Shown here in pieces: positions 28,810 to 37,454 of a stretch of 64,000 nt of DNA. The DNA is from Actinomycetota bacterium (GTDB taxonomy: Bacteria; Actinomycetota; Acidimicrobiia; Acidimicrobiales; Iamiaceae): the NCBI GenBank assembly GCA_019639075.1, contig JAHBSO010000003.1, positions 62,001 to 126,000 of the forward strand, in the 5' to 3' direction. The notes below the pieces were generated by a model. That model did no database searches. It was not told the origin of the DNA and saw only the letters and a list, made by a program, of their open reading frames with translations. How positions within the stretch are numbered: position 1 is the first letter of the stretch; every line of letters begins with the position of its first letter. The position numbers were made by a program, and so were the translations under genes.

Positions 28810-31035
28810 TCAGCCGACGGTGGCCGCGCCGGGCAGCACCCGGAACGAGTCGTACACGCCGTCGATCCGCCGGATGCCCCCGAGGACCGTCGACAGGTGG
28901 GCCGGGTCGCCGAGCTCGAACTCGAAGCGCATCGACGCGGTGCGGTCGCCGCCGGCGACCAGGTTGCAGGTGAGGATGTTGACGTGGGCGTCGGCGAGCA
29001 CGACCGACACGTCGCGCAGCAGGTTCGGTCGGTCGATGGCCTTGACCTCGATGGCGGCGACGAAGGACCCGCCGGCGTAGTCCTCGTCCCACTCGACCTC
29101 GATGAGCCGGTCGCCCTGGCCGTCCTGGAGCGAGGCGGCGTTGGAGCAGTCGGCCCGGTGGACCGAGACGCCGCGACCCCGGGTGACGAAGCCGATGATC
29201 TCGTCGCCCGGGACCGGTGTGCAGCACCGCGACAGGCGGACCATGACGTCGTCCAGGCCCTCCACGTGGACGCCGGCGCCCGGCCGGGAGGAGCGGTCGG
29301 CGCGCTCGCCGTTGACGGTGCGGGGCAGCTGCTCCTCGCGGCCGGGGTCGCCCGAGCGGAGGAGCTTCGAGATCCGTCCGACGACGGCTTCGGGCGAGAC
29401 GTGGTGCTCGCCGATCGCGGTGTAGAGCGCCTCGACGTCGACGTAGTTGAGGTCCTTGGCCGCCTCCTCCAGCACCGAGGCGGGCAGCTTCTGGGTGGGC
29501 AGGCCCTCCCGGCGGAGCTGCTTCTGGAGGTCCTCCCGGCCGTTCTCGCGCGCATCCTCCCGACGCTCCCGGGAGAACCACTGGCGGATCTTGTTGGCGG
29601 CCCGCGGGGTCTGCACGATCTGGAGCCAGTCGCGGCTCGGGCCGGTGCCCTCGACCTTGGAGGTGAAGATCTCGCAGGTGTCGCCCGAGTTGAGCACGTG
29701 GTTGAGCGACACCAGCCGACCGTTGACCCTGGCCCCGACGCAGGCGTGGCCGACCTCGGTGTGGACGGCGTACGCGAAGTCGATCGGCGTCGATCCCTTC
29801 GCCATGGTGAGGACCTTGCCCTTGGGCGTGAAGACGTAGACCTCGTCCTGGTCGAGGTCGACCTTCAGGGTCTCCATGAACTGGGCGGGGTCCGACGTCT
29901 CCTGCTGCCAGTCGACGATGCGGTTCAGCCAGGCCAGCTCGTCGGTCGGACCACCGTGCTTGTAGGCGAAGTGGGCGGCGACGCCGAACTCGGCGCGGTG
30001 GTGCATCTCGCTGGTGCGGACCTGCACCTCGAGCGGCTTGCCCTGGGGCCCGATCACGGTGGTGTGCAGCGACTGGTACAGGTTGAACTTGGGCATGGCC
30101 ACGTAGTCCTTGAACCGCCCCTGCACGGGCCGCCAGGTGGCGTGGATCGAGCCGAGGGCGGCGTAGCAGTCCCGCACCGAGTCGACGAGCACCCGGATCC
30201 CGACCAGGTCGAAGATGTCGTCGAACTGGCGGCCCTTCACGACCATCTTCTCGTAGATGCTCCACAGGTGCTTCGGCCGGCCGCTCACCTCGGCCTCGAC
30301 ACCGAGCTCGGACAGCCGCTGCCGGACCTGTTCGAGCACCTGCTCCAGGTAGAGCTCGCGCTCGGGCGCCCGGTTGGCGACCATGTGGTCGATCTCCGCG
30401 TACTGCTTGGGGTGCAGGGTGGCGAAGCTGAGGTCCTCCAGCTGCTGCTTGAGGTCCTGCATGCCGAGTCGGTGGGCCAACGGGGCGTAGACGTCGAGGG
30501 TCTCGCGGGCGATGCGGATCTGCTTCTCCGGCGCCATCGCGCCGAGCGTGCGCATGTTGTGCAGCCGGTCGGCCAGCTTGATCATGAGGACCCGCAGGTC
30601 CTTCGCCATGGCCACCAGCATCTTGCGCATGGTGGCGGCCTGCTGCTCGGCCTTGGAGTCGAACTGGACGCGGTCGAGCTTGGTGACCCCGTCGACGATC
30701 CAGGCCACGTCGTCGCCGAACGCGTCGGCCACCTGCTGGAGTGTGACGCCGGTGTCCTCGACCGAATCGTGCAGCAGCGCGGCGGCCACCGTGACGTCGT
30801 CGAGGCCGAGGTCGGCGACGATCTTGGCCACCGACAGCGGGTGGTGGATGTACGGCTCCCCGCTCTTGCGGGACTGACCCCGGTGCGCCGACGCGGCCAG
30901 GTCGTAGGCCTGGGAGATCATCGCCGTCGACGTCTTGGGGTGGAACTGCCGGTACGAGGCGAGCAGGGGCGCGGTCTCGACCGAGGCGGGGGCGCTCGAA
31001 CGGCGCCAGGGAAGCACTCGACTCACCGCAGGCAC
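28810..31035 (-). CDS. rel: Bifunctional (p)ppGpp synthetase/hydrolase Rel
   Basis: Makes and degrades the stringent-response alarmone; 741 residues. The HD hydrolase domain is intact: HRGQSRKSGEPYIHHP at 51-66 and ALLHDSVEDTG with His89/Asp90. The synthetase domain has GRQFDDIFDLVGIRV and YQSLHTTV. TGS (VYVFTPKGKVLTMAKGSTP), a zinc-finger/CC region (RCCTPVPGDEI) and a C-terminal ACT domain follow. It is the single long RelA/SpoT of an actinobacterium. Start GTG 31035 has TAGGCT 6 nt upstream (31047-31042), so the message looks leaderless. The order rel-apt-secF-secD matches Mycobacterium. Confidence 0.97.
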   Translation of the reverse strand: MPAVSRVLPWRRSSAPASVETAPLLASYRQFHPKTSTAMISQAYDLAASAHRGQSRKSGEPYIHHPLSVAKIVADLGLDDVTVAAALLHDSVEDTGVTLQQVADAFGDDVAWIVDGVTKLDRVQFDSKAEQQAATMRKMLVAMAKDLRVLMIKLADRLHNMRTLGAMAPEKQIRIARETLDVYAPLAHRLGMQDLKQQLEDLSFATLHPKQYAEIDHMVANRAPERELYLEQVLEQVRQRLSELGVEAEVSGRPKHLWSIYEKMVVKGRQFDDIFDLVGIRVLVDSVRDCYAALGSIHATWRPVQGRFKDYVAMPKFNLYQSLHTTVIGPQGKPLEVQVRTSEMHHRAEFGVAAHFAYKHGGPTDELAWLNRIVDWQQETSDPAQFMETLKVDLDQDEVYVFTPKGKVLTMAKGSTPIDFAYAVHTEVGHACVGARVNGRLVSLNHVLNSGDTCEIFTSKVEGTGPSRDWLQIVQTPRAANKIRQWFSRERREDARENGREDLQKQLRREGLPTQKLPASVLEEAAKDLNYVDVEALYTAIGEHHVSPEAVVGRISKLLRSGDPGREEQLPRTVNGERADRSSRPGAGVHVEGLDDVMVRLSRCCTPVPGDEIIGFVTRGRGVSVHRADCSNAASLQDGQGDRLIEVEWDEDYAGGSFVAAIEVKAIDRPNLLRDVSVVLADAHVNILTCNLVAGGDRTASMRFEFELGDPAHLSTVLGGIRRIDGVYDSFRVLPGAATVG

Positions 31036-31041
31036 GGACCC

Positions 31042-31047
31042 AGCCTA
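31042..31047 (-). promoter_or_regulatory. -10 box of leaderless rel transcript
   Basis: TAGGCT, spacer 6 nt, GTG 31035. It lies in the 25-bp gap after apt. Confidence 0.5.
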
Positions 31048-31060
31048 CGGCGACCGGGGG

Positions 31061-31597
31061 CTACTCCCCTGCGTAGGTGATGACCGACGTGATGTGGTGA
31101 TCGCCGAGCTGCTCCCGACCCGGGAGGAACGCGAGCTCGATGAGGAAGGCGAAGCCGGCGACCTCGCCGCCGAGCTTCTCGACCAGACGGGCGGTGGCCC
31201 CCGCCGTGCCGCCGGTGGCGAGGACGTCGTCGACGATGAGCACCCGTTCGCCGGGCAGGATCGCGTCGCGGTGGATCTCGAGCAGGTCGGTGCCGTACTC
31301 GAGCTCGTACTCCTGGCGCTCGATCTCCCACGGGAGCTTGCCGGCCTTGCGCACCGGGACGAAGCCGGCGCCGTAGCGATCCGCGACCGGGGCGGCGAGG
31401 ATGAAGCCACGGGCCTCGGTGCCGAGCACCTTGGTCACCGAGGCGTCCTCGAACGGGGCCGCGAGCTGGTCGATGGCCGACCGGAAGGCGACCGGGTGGC
31501 CGAGGAGCGGCGTGATGTCCTTGAAGACGATCCCGGGGCTCGGGAAGTCGGGGATGTCGCGGATGTGCGTCGAGATGTCGATCGGGTCGGTGGTCAT
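31061..31597 (-). CDS. apt: Adenine phosphoribosyltransferase
   Basis: Salvages adenine to AMP with PRPP. It has 178 residues. Conserved APRT start region IRDIPDFPSPGIVFKDITPLL, GTEARGF, and the PRPP loop VLIVDDVLATGGTAGA. ATG 31597 overlaps the secF stop (ATGA). It is placed between secF and rel, linking purine salvage to the stringent-response gene as in other actinobacteria. Confidence 0.96.
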   Translation of the reverse strand: MTTDPIDISTHIRDIPDFPSPGIVFKDITPLLGHPVAFRSAIDQLAAPFEDASVTKVLGTEARGFILAAPVADRYGAGFVPVRKAGKLPWEIERQEYELEYGTDLLEIHRDAILPGERVLIVDDVLATGGTAGATARLVEKLGGEVAGFAFLIELAFLPGREQLGDHHITSVITYAGE

Positions 31598-33042
31598 CGT
31601 CGTCGTCCTTGCTTGCGGGGCCGTGGCGCGTTGCCACCGGCGAGGACCGCGGTCTTGACCGGGTCGTCGTCGACGTCGGGATCGTCGTCGGCCGCGACCT
31701 CGCCGTGGCCCCGCTCGGCGATCTGCGCCCGCAGCTCCCGGTACCGGGGCTCGCGCTCCTTCAGCAGCGCGAGGAGCGGCGTGGCGATGAAGATCGACGA
31801 GTAGGCGCCGGACACGAGCCCGAGGAACAGGGCGACGCCGAACTCCTCGAGGGTGGTGGCCCCGAGGATGAACGAACCGACCACCAGCACCGACAGGATC
31901 GGCAGCAACGTGGTGATCGAGGTGTTGAGCGACCGCATGAGCACCTGGTTGAGCGACAGGTTGGCCATGTCGGTGTAGGTCATCTTCGACCGTTTGGTGA
32001 GCAGCTTGGTGTTCTCGTCCACGCGGTCGAACACGACGATGCCGTCGTAGATGGAGTAGCCGAGCATGGTGAGCAGCGCGACCACGGTGCTCGGGGTGAC
32101 GGGCAGCCCGAGCAGCGCGTAGATCCCGACCACCATCAGCAGGTCGTGGAAGAGGGCGATCACCGTGGCCAACGCCATCTTCGCCTCGAACCTGATCGTG
32201 ATGAACAGGGCGATCACGATCAGGAAGACGATGAGCGCGGTCCGCGCCTTCTCCGAGATCTGCTTGCCCCACGACGGGCCGACCGTGTCGACGGTGACCT
32301 GGTCGACCGGGGTGCCGGTGAGCTCGGACAGCTTCTGGCTCACGTCCAGGCTGACCTGGGTCCGCTGCTGGGACTCCAGCGCCTCCAGTGCCTCGACGTC
32401 GGTCTCCATGCGGGACGCGGAACGGTTGGCGACCGCGGCCTGCTGGTCCTCGGCGGCCTCGTCGAGCGCGGCGGGCAGGGCGTCGATCTCGGACTGGACG
32501 GACGTCAGCTCGTCGGGGACGGCGGTCGGGAACGGCCCCTCCAGCTCCGACAGGTTCCCGTAGACGCGGTCGAAGGCCTTGCGCGACGCGGACGGCACGG
32601 TGTCGCGCAGGTCGTCGAGGTCGGAGACGGCGGTGGAGAGCGCCTCGGTGGTCGCCGCGGCCGGTTCCGACGACGTCTCGGCCTCGACGTTGATCTGGCG
32701 GACGTTCTCGCCGTCGGAGACCTGGGTGACCTCCTGGACCTGCACGTCCTCGTAGCCCAGCTCGGCCATGGCGTCCTGCACCTGGGCGACCGTCGCCGAA
32801 CCGGCCTCGACCCGCCAGATGGTGCCGCCGGTGAAGTCGATGCCGAGGTTGAGGCCGCGGGTGGCGAGCGTGACGCCGCCGACGAGCAGCAGCACGGCGG
32901 AGATGCCGAACCACAGCTTCCAGCGGGACACGATGTCGTAGTGGTTCTCGCCGTGGTACAGGCGGGACCACACCCCACGCTTCTTCGTCGTCACCGGACC
33001 GTCGGCCCCGGGTCTGCCCTGCTGGAGGTCGACGCCGCTCAC
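31594..33042 (-). CDS. secF: Protein translocase subunit SecF with enlarged external domain
   Basis: Six-pass RND-like partner of SecD that uses the proton gradient to assist Sec export. It has 482 residues against about 320 for E. coli SecF. TM1 is at about 43-60, LNLGIDFTGGT at 65-73, and the remaining membrane segments start at about 268. The external loop between TM1 and TM2 holds an extra stretch of about 105 residues (122-228). It is Ala/Glu/Ser-rich and helical, probably a coiled coil. Start GTG 33042 overlaps the secD stop (GTGA). The C-terminus is a short acidic/basic cytosolic tail. Confidence 0.95.
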   Translation of the reverse strand: MSGVDLQQGRPGADGPVTTKKRGVWSRLYHGENHYDIVSRWKLWFGISAVLLLVGGVTLATRGLNLGIDFTGGTIWRVEAGSATVAQVQDAMAELGYEDVQVQEVTQVSDGENVRQINVEAETSSEPAAATTEALSTAVSDLDDLRDTVPSASRKAFDRVYGNLSELEGPFPTAVPDELTSVQSEIDALPAALDEAAEDQQAAVANRSASRMETDVEALEALESQQRTQVSLDVSQKLSELTGTPVDQVTVDTVGPSWGKQISEKARTALIVFLIVIALFITIRFEAKMALATVIALFHDLLMVVGIYALLGLPVTPSTVVALLTMLGYSIYDGIVVFDRVDENTKLLTKRSKMTYTDMANLSLNQVLMRSLNTSITTLLPILSVLVVGSFILGATTLEEFGVALFLGLVSGAYSSIFIATPLLALLKEREPRYRELRAQIAERGHGEVAADDDPDVDDDPVKTAVLAGGNAPRPRKQGRRR

Positions 33043-34790
33043 GACACCGCTCCCTTCGCCCGGACCTGTTGGTCGGTCGAGGACCCGAGCCCGAAGAACT
33101 TGGCCCTGGCGAACCGGGGCGACCGCGACAGCAGGAGCACGAGCGGTCGGGTGAACGCGATGGCGACCACCAGGTCGAGGATCACCGAGATCCCGAGGAA
33201 GTAGGCGAAGCCGCGCACCGGGCCGACGGTGAGCCACCAGAGGAGGAACGCACCGATGAAGGCCGCGCCGTTGGCGGTCAGCACCGTGCGGATGCCGGAC
33301 TTGTAGCCCATTTCGGTGGCGGCCCGGACGGACTTGCCCTCGCGTATGTGGTCCTTCACGCGTTCGAACACGACGACGTAGGTGTCCACCGTCGTACCGA
33401 CCGACACGATGATGCCGGTGATCCCCGCGAGGGTGAGCGCCAGACCCTGTTGCTCGGACAGCAGGCAGACCAGGCCGTACATGAGCGACGCCCACACGAG
33501 CAGGCTGGCCACCACGACGAGGCCGAAGCCCCGATAGTAGAGGACCATGTACAGGCCGAGGGCGACGATGCCGATCAGACCGGCGATGAGGCCGGCCCGC
33601 AGCGAGTCCTTCCCGAGGGTGGCCGACACCTGCTGGAGGGCGACCTGCTCGAACTCCACCGGCAAGGACCCGTACCTGAGCACGAGGGCGAGGTCCTTGG
33701 CCTCGCTCTCGGAGAAGGGACCGCCCGAGATGGTGAACTCGCCCGACGCGAGATCGGCGCCGTTGACCGTGGGCGCCGAGACGACCTCGCCGTCGAGGAC
33801 GATGGCGATCGCCCCCCTGCCGTCCTGGTTCTGGGCGGGGCAGGTGGTGTCACCGGCGTAGCAGGCGTTGAACGCCGCATTGGCCTTGGCCTTCTGCGAG
33901 TCCTTCACCTCGACGCCGACGACCCATTGGCCCTGCGGGATCTGTGCGGAGGCCGACTCGAGCGCGTCGCCGGTGAACCCGACCGGGCCGAGGAGGTAGG
34001 CCGTGTTGCCGTCCTGGCTGGGGAAGGCGTCGCCCGACGAGGCGAGCTCGCCGAAGATGGACGGGTCGACCGGCTCCTGGCCGGTGCCGGCGCACCCGGT
34101 GCCGGAGCTCGTCGCCGAGGTGCCGCCGTCGACGGTGGTCGTGGTGGTGGCCGGGGTCGTCGTCGTGGCCGACGGAGCCGTGGTGGTCGTGGCCGGCGGC
34201 GTCGTGGTGGTCGTGGCCGGCGGGGCCGTCGTCGTGGTGGTCGGCGCGAACTGGGCGGGCATGGCGCCCTCGCCCGGGGCGATGCCGACCGCACCCATGC
34301 CGTTCTCCTGGGTGCCGTCACCGCCACCGGCCGCCGTGGTCGTGGTGCTGGCCGCGGTGGTGGTCGTGGCGCCCGGCGCGGTCGTGGTGGTCGAGGACCC
34401 CGACGCCTCGTCGACCGCGTTCGGGTTGACGGTCTGGGCGAGGACCGGCCGGAACTCGAGGCGGGCCGTGCAGCCGACCACCGACTCGGCCCGCTCCCGA
34501 TTGCGGACGCCGGGGAGCTGGACCACGACCGTGCGGCCCTGCCGGGTGATGTCGGGTTCGGCCACGCCGAGGCCGTCGACCCGCTCGCGGATGATGTCCT
34601 TGGCCTTCTCCACCGCTTCCTCGGTCGGGAGCTGGCCGTCGACCTCCTTGGCCTGGAGCACGACCGAGAAACCGCCCTGGAGGTCGAGGCCGAGGGTCGG
34701 CTTGGTGTTGGTGGCGATCGGCACCACGACCGCGGCCACGGCGAGGGCGATCATGAAGAGGAGCGAGATCCGCAGGCTGCGGCGGTTCAC
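33039..34790 (-). CDS. secD: Protein translocase subunit SecD with Thr-rich insert
   Basis: Partner of SecF; 583 residues. The N-terminal membrane segment (7-26) is followed by LGLDLQGGFSVVLQA and a P1 domain. Residues about 131-232 are an insert made of TTTT runs separated by Ala, Pro and Gly, of the kind seen in exported Acidimicrobiia proteins. The conserved P1 end (RAGLIAGLIGI) and five C-terminal membrane segments with VSVGTTVDTYVVVFER follow. Its ATG overlaps the yajC stop (ATGA). Confidence 0.95.
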   Translation of the reverse strand: MNRRSLRISLLFMIALAVAAVVVPIATNTKPTLGLDLQGGFSVVLQAKEVDGQLPTEEAVEKAKDIIRERVDGLGVAEPDITRQGRTVVVQLPGVRNRERAESVVGCTARLEFRPVLAQTVNPNAVDEASGSSTTTTAPGATTTTAASTTTTAAGGGDGTQENGMGAVGIAPGEGAMPAQFAPTTTTTAPPATTTTTPPATTTTAPSATTTTPATTTTTVDGGTSATSSGTGCAGTGQEPVDPSIFGELASSGDAFPSQDGNTAYLLGPVGFTGDALESASAQIPQGQWVVGVEVKDSQKAKANAAFNACYAGDTTCPAQNQDGRGAIAIVLDGEVVSAPTVNGADLASGEFTISGGPFSESEAKDLALVLRYGSLPVEFEQVALQQVSATLGKDSLRAGLIAGLIGIVALGLYMVLYYRGFGLVVVASLLVWASLMYGLVCLLSEQQGLALTLAGITGIIVSVGTTVDTYVVVFERVKDHIREGKSVRAATEMGYKSGIRTVLTANGAAFIGAFLLWWLTVGPVRGFAYFLGISVILDLVVAIAFTRPLVLLLSRSPRFARAKFFGLGSSTDQQVRAKGAVS

Positions 34791-35065
34791 GCCTCGTCCT
34801 CCGCCGAGCCCGCGGTCTCGTCGATCCGTCGGGCGATGGCCGGCCGAGCGATCGTCAGCACGACCCCGTCGGCCACCCGCAGCTCGACGGTCTCCTCGTC
34901 GACCGAGATCAGCTCCCCGTGGATGCCGCCGGCGGTGATCACCTGGTCGCCCGGGGTCAGCGAGGCCACGAGGTCACGCTGTTCCCGCATCCGCTGCTGC
35001 TGGGGTCGGATGATGAGGAACCACCCGATCGCGATGAACACGATGGTGACGAGCAACGCAGGCAA
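34787..35065 (-). CDS. yajC: Preprotein translocase accessory subunit YajC
   Basis: Small SecDF-associated membrane protein, 92 residues: one N-terminal membrane segment, IIRPQQQRMREQRDLVASL, then the SH3-like LTPGDQVITAGGIHGELISVD. The only suitable start is TTG 35065 (PALLVTIVFIAIGWFL). A TAGGCT box about 35 nt upstream may be its promoter. Confidence 0.93.
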   Translation of the reverse strand: MPALLVTIVFIAIGWFLIIRPQQQRMREQRDLVASLTPGDQVITAGGIHGELISVDEETVELRVADGVVLTIARPAIARRIDETAGSAEDEA

Positions 35066-35110
35066 CGGGGATCCAGTCGGGAAGGGTGAAGGCCGGCGCG
35101 AGCCTAGACG

Positions 35111-36232
35111 TCAACCCCAGGTGTCGAGCACCTCGCGGCGGGCGGCCTCGAAGCGACCCGCGGCCACCGCGGCGCGGAGGTCGACGACCAGGTTCGACAG
35201 CCAGGCGACGTTGTGGATGGTGAGCAGCCGGGCGGCGGTCGGCTCGCCGACCCGCCACAGGTGGCGCAGGTAGGCCCGGCTGTAGCGGGCGCACACCGGG
35301 CAGGAGCAGGTCGGGTCGATCGGGCCCTCGTCGCGCTCGTGCTCCTTGTTCTTGATGGCGATGCGGCCCGCCGAGGTCAGGATCGTGCCGTGGCGGGCGT
35401 GGCGGCTCGGGAGGACGCAGTCGAACAGGTCGACGCCCAGGCCGACGGCCTCGACGATGCTCACCGGGTCGCCGACGCCCATCAGGTAGCGGGGCTGGTC
35501 CTCGGGCAGGTGGGCCAGGGCGGCGGCCAGCGCGGGGAGCATCTCGTCGCGCGACTCGCCGACCGACAGCCCGCCGATCCCGTAGCCGTCGAAGCCGACC
35601 TCGACGGTCCGCTGTGCGCTCTCGGCCCGCAGCGCCTCGTCGACGCCGCCCTGGCAGATGCCGAACTGGGCCTGGTCGAGGCCCCGGTCCTCCCGCCAGC
35701 CCCGTCCGGCCAGGAACGCGGCCCGGCCCCGCTCGGCCCACCGGGCGGTCCGGTCGACGGCACCCCGCACCACCGGGTCGGGTGACGGGAGCGGCGGGCA
35801 GATGTCGAGGACCATCTGGATGTCGGCACCGAGCTTCGACTGGATCTCGGCCGCGCCCTCGGGCGTGAGGTGGTGGCGGTCGCCGTCGTAGGTCGACCGG
35901 AACGTCGCGCCGTCCTCGGTGACCTTCGGTTCGAGCGAGAAGATCTGGTAGCCGCCCGAGTCGGTGAGCACGTGGCCGTCCCAGGCCATGAACCGGTGCA
36001 GACCGCCGAGGTCGGCGATCAGGTCGGCGCCCGGGCGCAGCATCAGGTGGTACGTGTTGCCGAGGATCAGCGGGATGCCCAGGGATCGCAGGTCGTCGGC
36101 ATCGAGCGCCTTCACGGCGGCGCGGGTGCCGACCGGCATGAACAGCGGTGTCGGCAGCACGCCCCTCGGCGTGGTGATCGTGCCGGTGCGGGCCGTGCCG
36201 TCGGTGGCCGACAGGTCGATCGTCAGCTTCAC
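35111..36232 (-). CDS. tgt: Queuine tRNA-ribosyltransferase
   Basis: Exchanges G34 for preQ1 in tRNAs with GUN anticodons; 373 residues. It has the catalytic-site segments DSGGYQIFSL, GICQGGVDEALR, GYGIGGLSVGE and LFDCVLPSRHARHG, and the zinc site CSCPVCARYSRAYLRHL. GTG 36232 overlaps the queA stop (GTGA). Queuosine genes are absent from Mycobacterium and many actinobacteria. The order queA-tgt-yajC-secD-secF is the one known from proteobacteria. Confidence 0.97.
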   Translation of the reverse strand: MKLTIDLSATDGTARTGTITTPRGVLPTPLFMPVGTRAAVKALDADDLRSLGIPLILGNTYHLMLRPGADLIADLGGLHRFMAWDGHVLTDSGGYQIFSLEPKVTEDGATFRSTYDGDRHHLTPEGAAEIQSKLGADIQMVLDICPPLPSPDPVVRGAVDRTARWAERGRAAFLAGRGWREDRGLDQAQFGICQGGVDEALRAESAQRTVEVGFDGYGIGGLSVGESRDEMLPALAAALAHLPEDQPRYLMGVGDPVSIVEAVGLGVDLFDCVLPSRHARHGTILTSAGRIAIKNKEHERDEGPIDPTCSCPVCARYSRAYLRHLWRVGEPTAARLLTIHNVAWLSNLVVDLRAAVAAGRFEAARREVLDTWG

Positions 36233-37326
36233 CGCTCCTCCTCCCCCGTGGGCGCCGGGGCAATGCCCGCCGACGGACCTCCGGTGAGCAGCATCGCATC
36301 GCCGAAGGACAGGAAGCGGTATCCCTCGGCGAGCGCCTCGTCGTAGAGGTCGCGCCACCGCGGCCCGACGAACGACTCCACGAGGGCCAGGAGCGACGAG
36401 CGCGGCACGTGGAAGTTGGTCATGAGCACGTCGACGACCCTGAACCGGTGGTCGCCGTGGATGAACAGCCGCGTCGATGCGTCGGGGTCGCCGGTGACCG
36501 CCCAGGACTCGAGGGCCCGGACGACGGTCGTGCCGACGGCCACCACCCGCCGGGCGGGGTCCTCGACCGCCTCTGCCACCGCCGCCCGCGTGGCCTCGGG
36601 GACCACGTAGCGCTCGGCGTGCATGGGGTGGTCCTCGACCCGTTCGACCGTGACGGGCCGGAACGTGCCCAGCCCGACCACGAGGTCCACGGTCGCGATC
36701 GTCACCCCCCGGTCGCGAAGCCGGTGGAGCACGTCGGTGGTGAGGTGCAGCCCGGCGGTGGGCGCGGCGACCGATCCCGGGCGATCGGCAAACACCGTCT
36801 GGTAGCGGCCGGGGTCGGCCAGCGGCTCGTGGATGTAGGGCGGCAGGGGCACGACCCCGTGGCGGTCGAGCGCGGCGAGGTCGTCGACGCCACCGTGCAC
36901 GACGATCCGGCGCCGACCGTCGTCACCGATCACCTCGCCCACCTCGACCACCAGGTCGGGCGCCGGGCCGTCGCCCGCAGCCCCGCCGGCCGGGTCCTCC
37001 GGCGTCAGCATCGTGCCGGGTGCGACCCGTCGCCCGGGGCGCACCAACCCCTCCCACCAGCCCTCCGGCCGTCGTTCCAGGAGGAGCACCTCGACCGCGC
37101 CGCCGGTGGGTTTGCGCAGGTGGAGGCGGGCGGGGATGACCTTCGTGTCGTTGACCACCAGGAGGTCACCCGCTCGGAGGAGGTCCGGCAGGTCGGCGAC
37201 GGTGCGGTGCCGCGCCGGACGGCCCGGACCCCGGTCGACGAGCAGCCGGGCGGCGTCGCGGGGCTCGACCGGGTGCTGCGCGATGGCCGTCGCGGGCAGG
37301 TCGTAGTCGAGCTCGGAGGTGTCCAT
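36229..37326 (-). CDS. queA: S-adenosylmethionine:tRNA ribosyltransferase-isomerase
   Basis: Turns preQ1-tRNA into epoxyqueuosine-tRNA; 365 residues. It opens MDTSELDYDLPATAIAQHPV and contains RDAARLLVDR, VVNDTKVIPARL, APTAGLHLT, the VDLVVGLGTFRPV block and the terminal NFHVPRSSLL and YRFLSFGDAMLL motifs. A TAGCGT box (12 nt before the ATG) suggests a very short leader. It is separated from the M20 gene upstream by a palindrome. Confidence 0.97.
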   Translation of the reverse strand: MDTSELDYDLPATAIAQHPVEPRDAARLLVDRGPGRPARHRTVADLPDLLRAGDLLVVNDTKVIPARLHLRKPTGGAVEVLLLERRPEGWWEGLVRPGRRVAPGTMLTPEDPAGGAAGDGPAPDLVVEVGEVIGDDGRRRIVVHGGVDDLAALDRHGVVPLPPYIHEPLADPGRYQTVFADRPGSVAAPTAGLHLTTDVLHRLRDRGVTIATVDLVVGLGTFRPVTVERVEDHPMHAERYVVPEATRAAVAEAVEDPARRVVAVGTTVVRALESWAVTGDPDASTRLFIHGDHRFRVVDVLMTNFHVPRSSLLALVESFVGPRWRDLYDEALAEGYRFLSFGDAMLLTGGPSAGIAPAPTGEEER

Positions 37327-37364
37327 GGCCGGGCCGCCACGCTAGCGGGGCCCCGGTCGCCGAC

Positions 37365-37454
37365 CCCCAACCCCACCGTTCTGGCGTAGCCGGTGGTGGC
37401 CTGACCCCCAGGTCCTACGCCAGAACGGTGGGTTTGGGGTTGGGGTTGGGGTTG
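37365..37454. repeat. Long palindrome 3 (CTGGCGTAG family) with TTGGGG repeats
   Basis: The arms CCCCAACCCCACCGTTCTGG..CGTAG (37365-37389) and their complement (37415-37439) differ at one position. The right flank continues as GGTTTGGGGTTGGGGTTGGG. The right arm encodes the C-terminus and TAG stop of the M20 amidohydrolase; the left arm lies upstream of queA. Confidence 0.85.
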
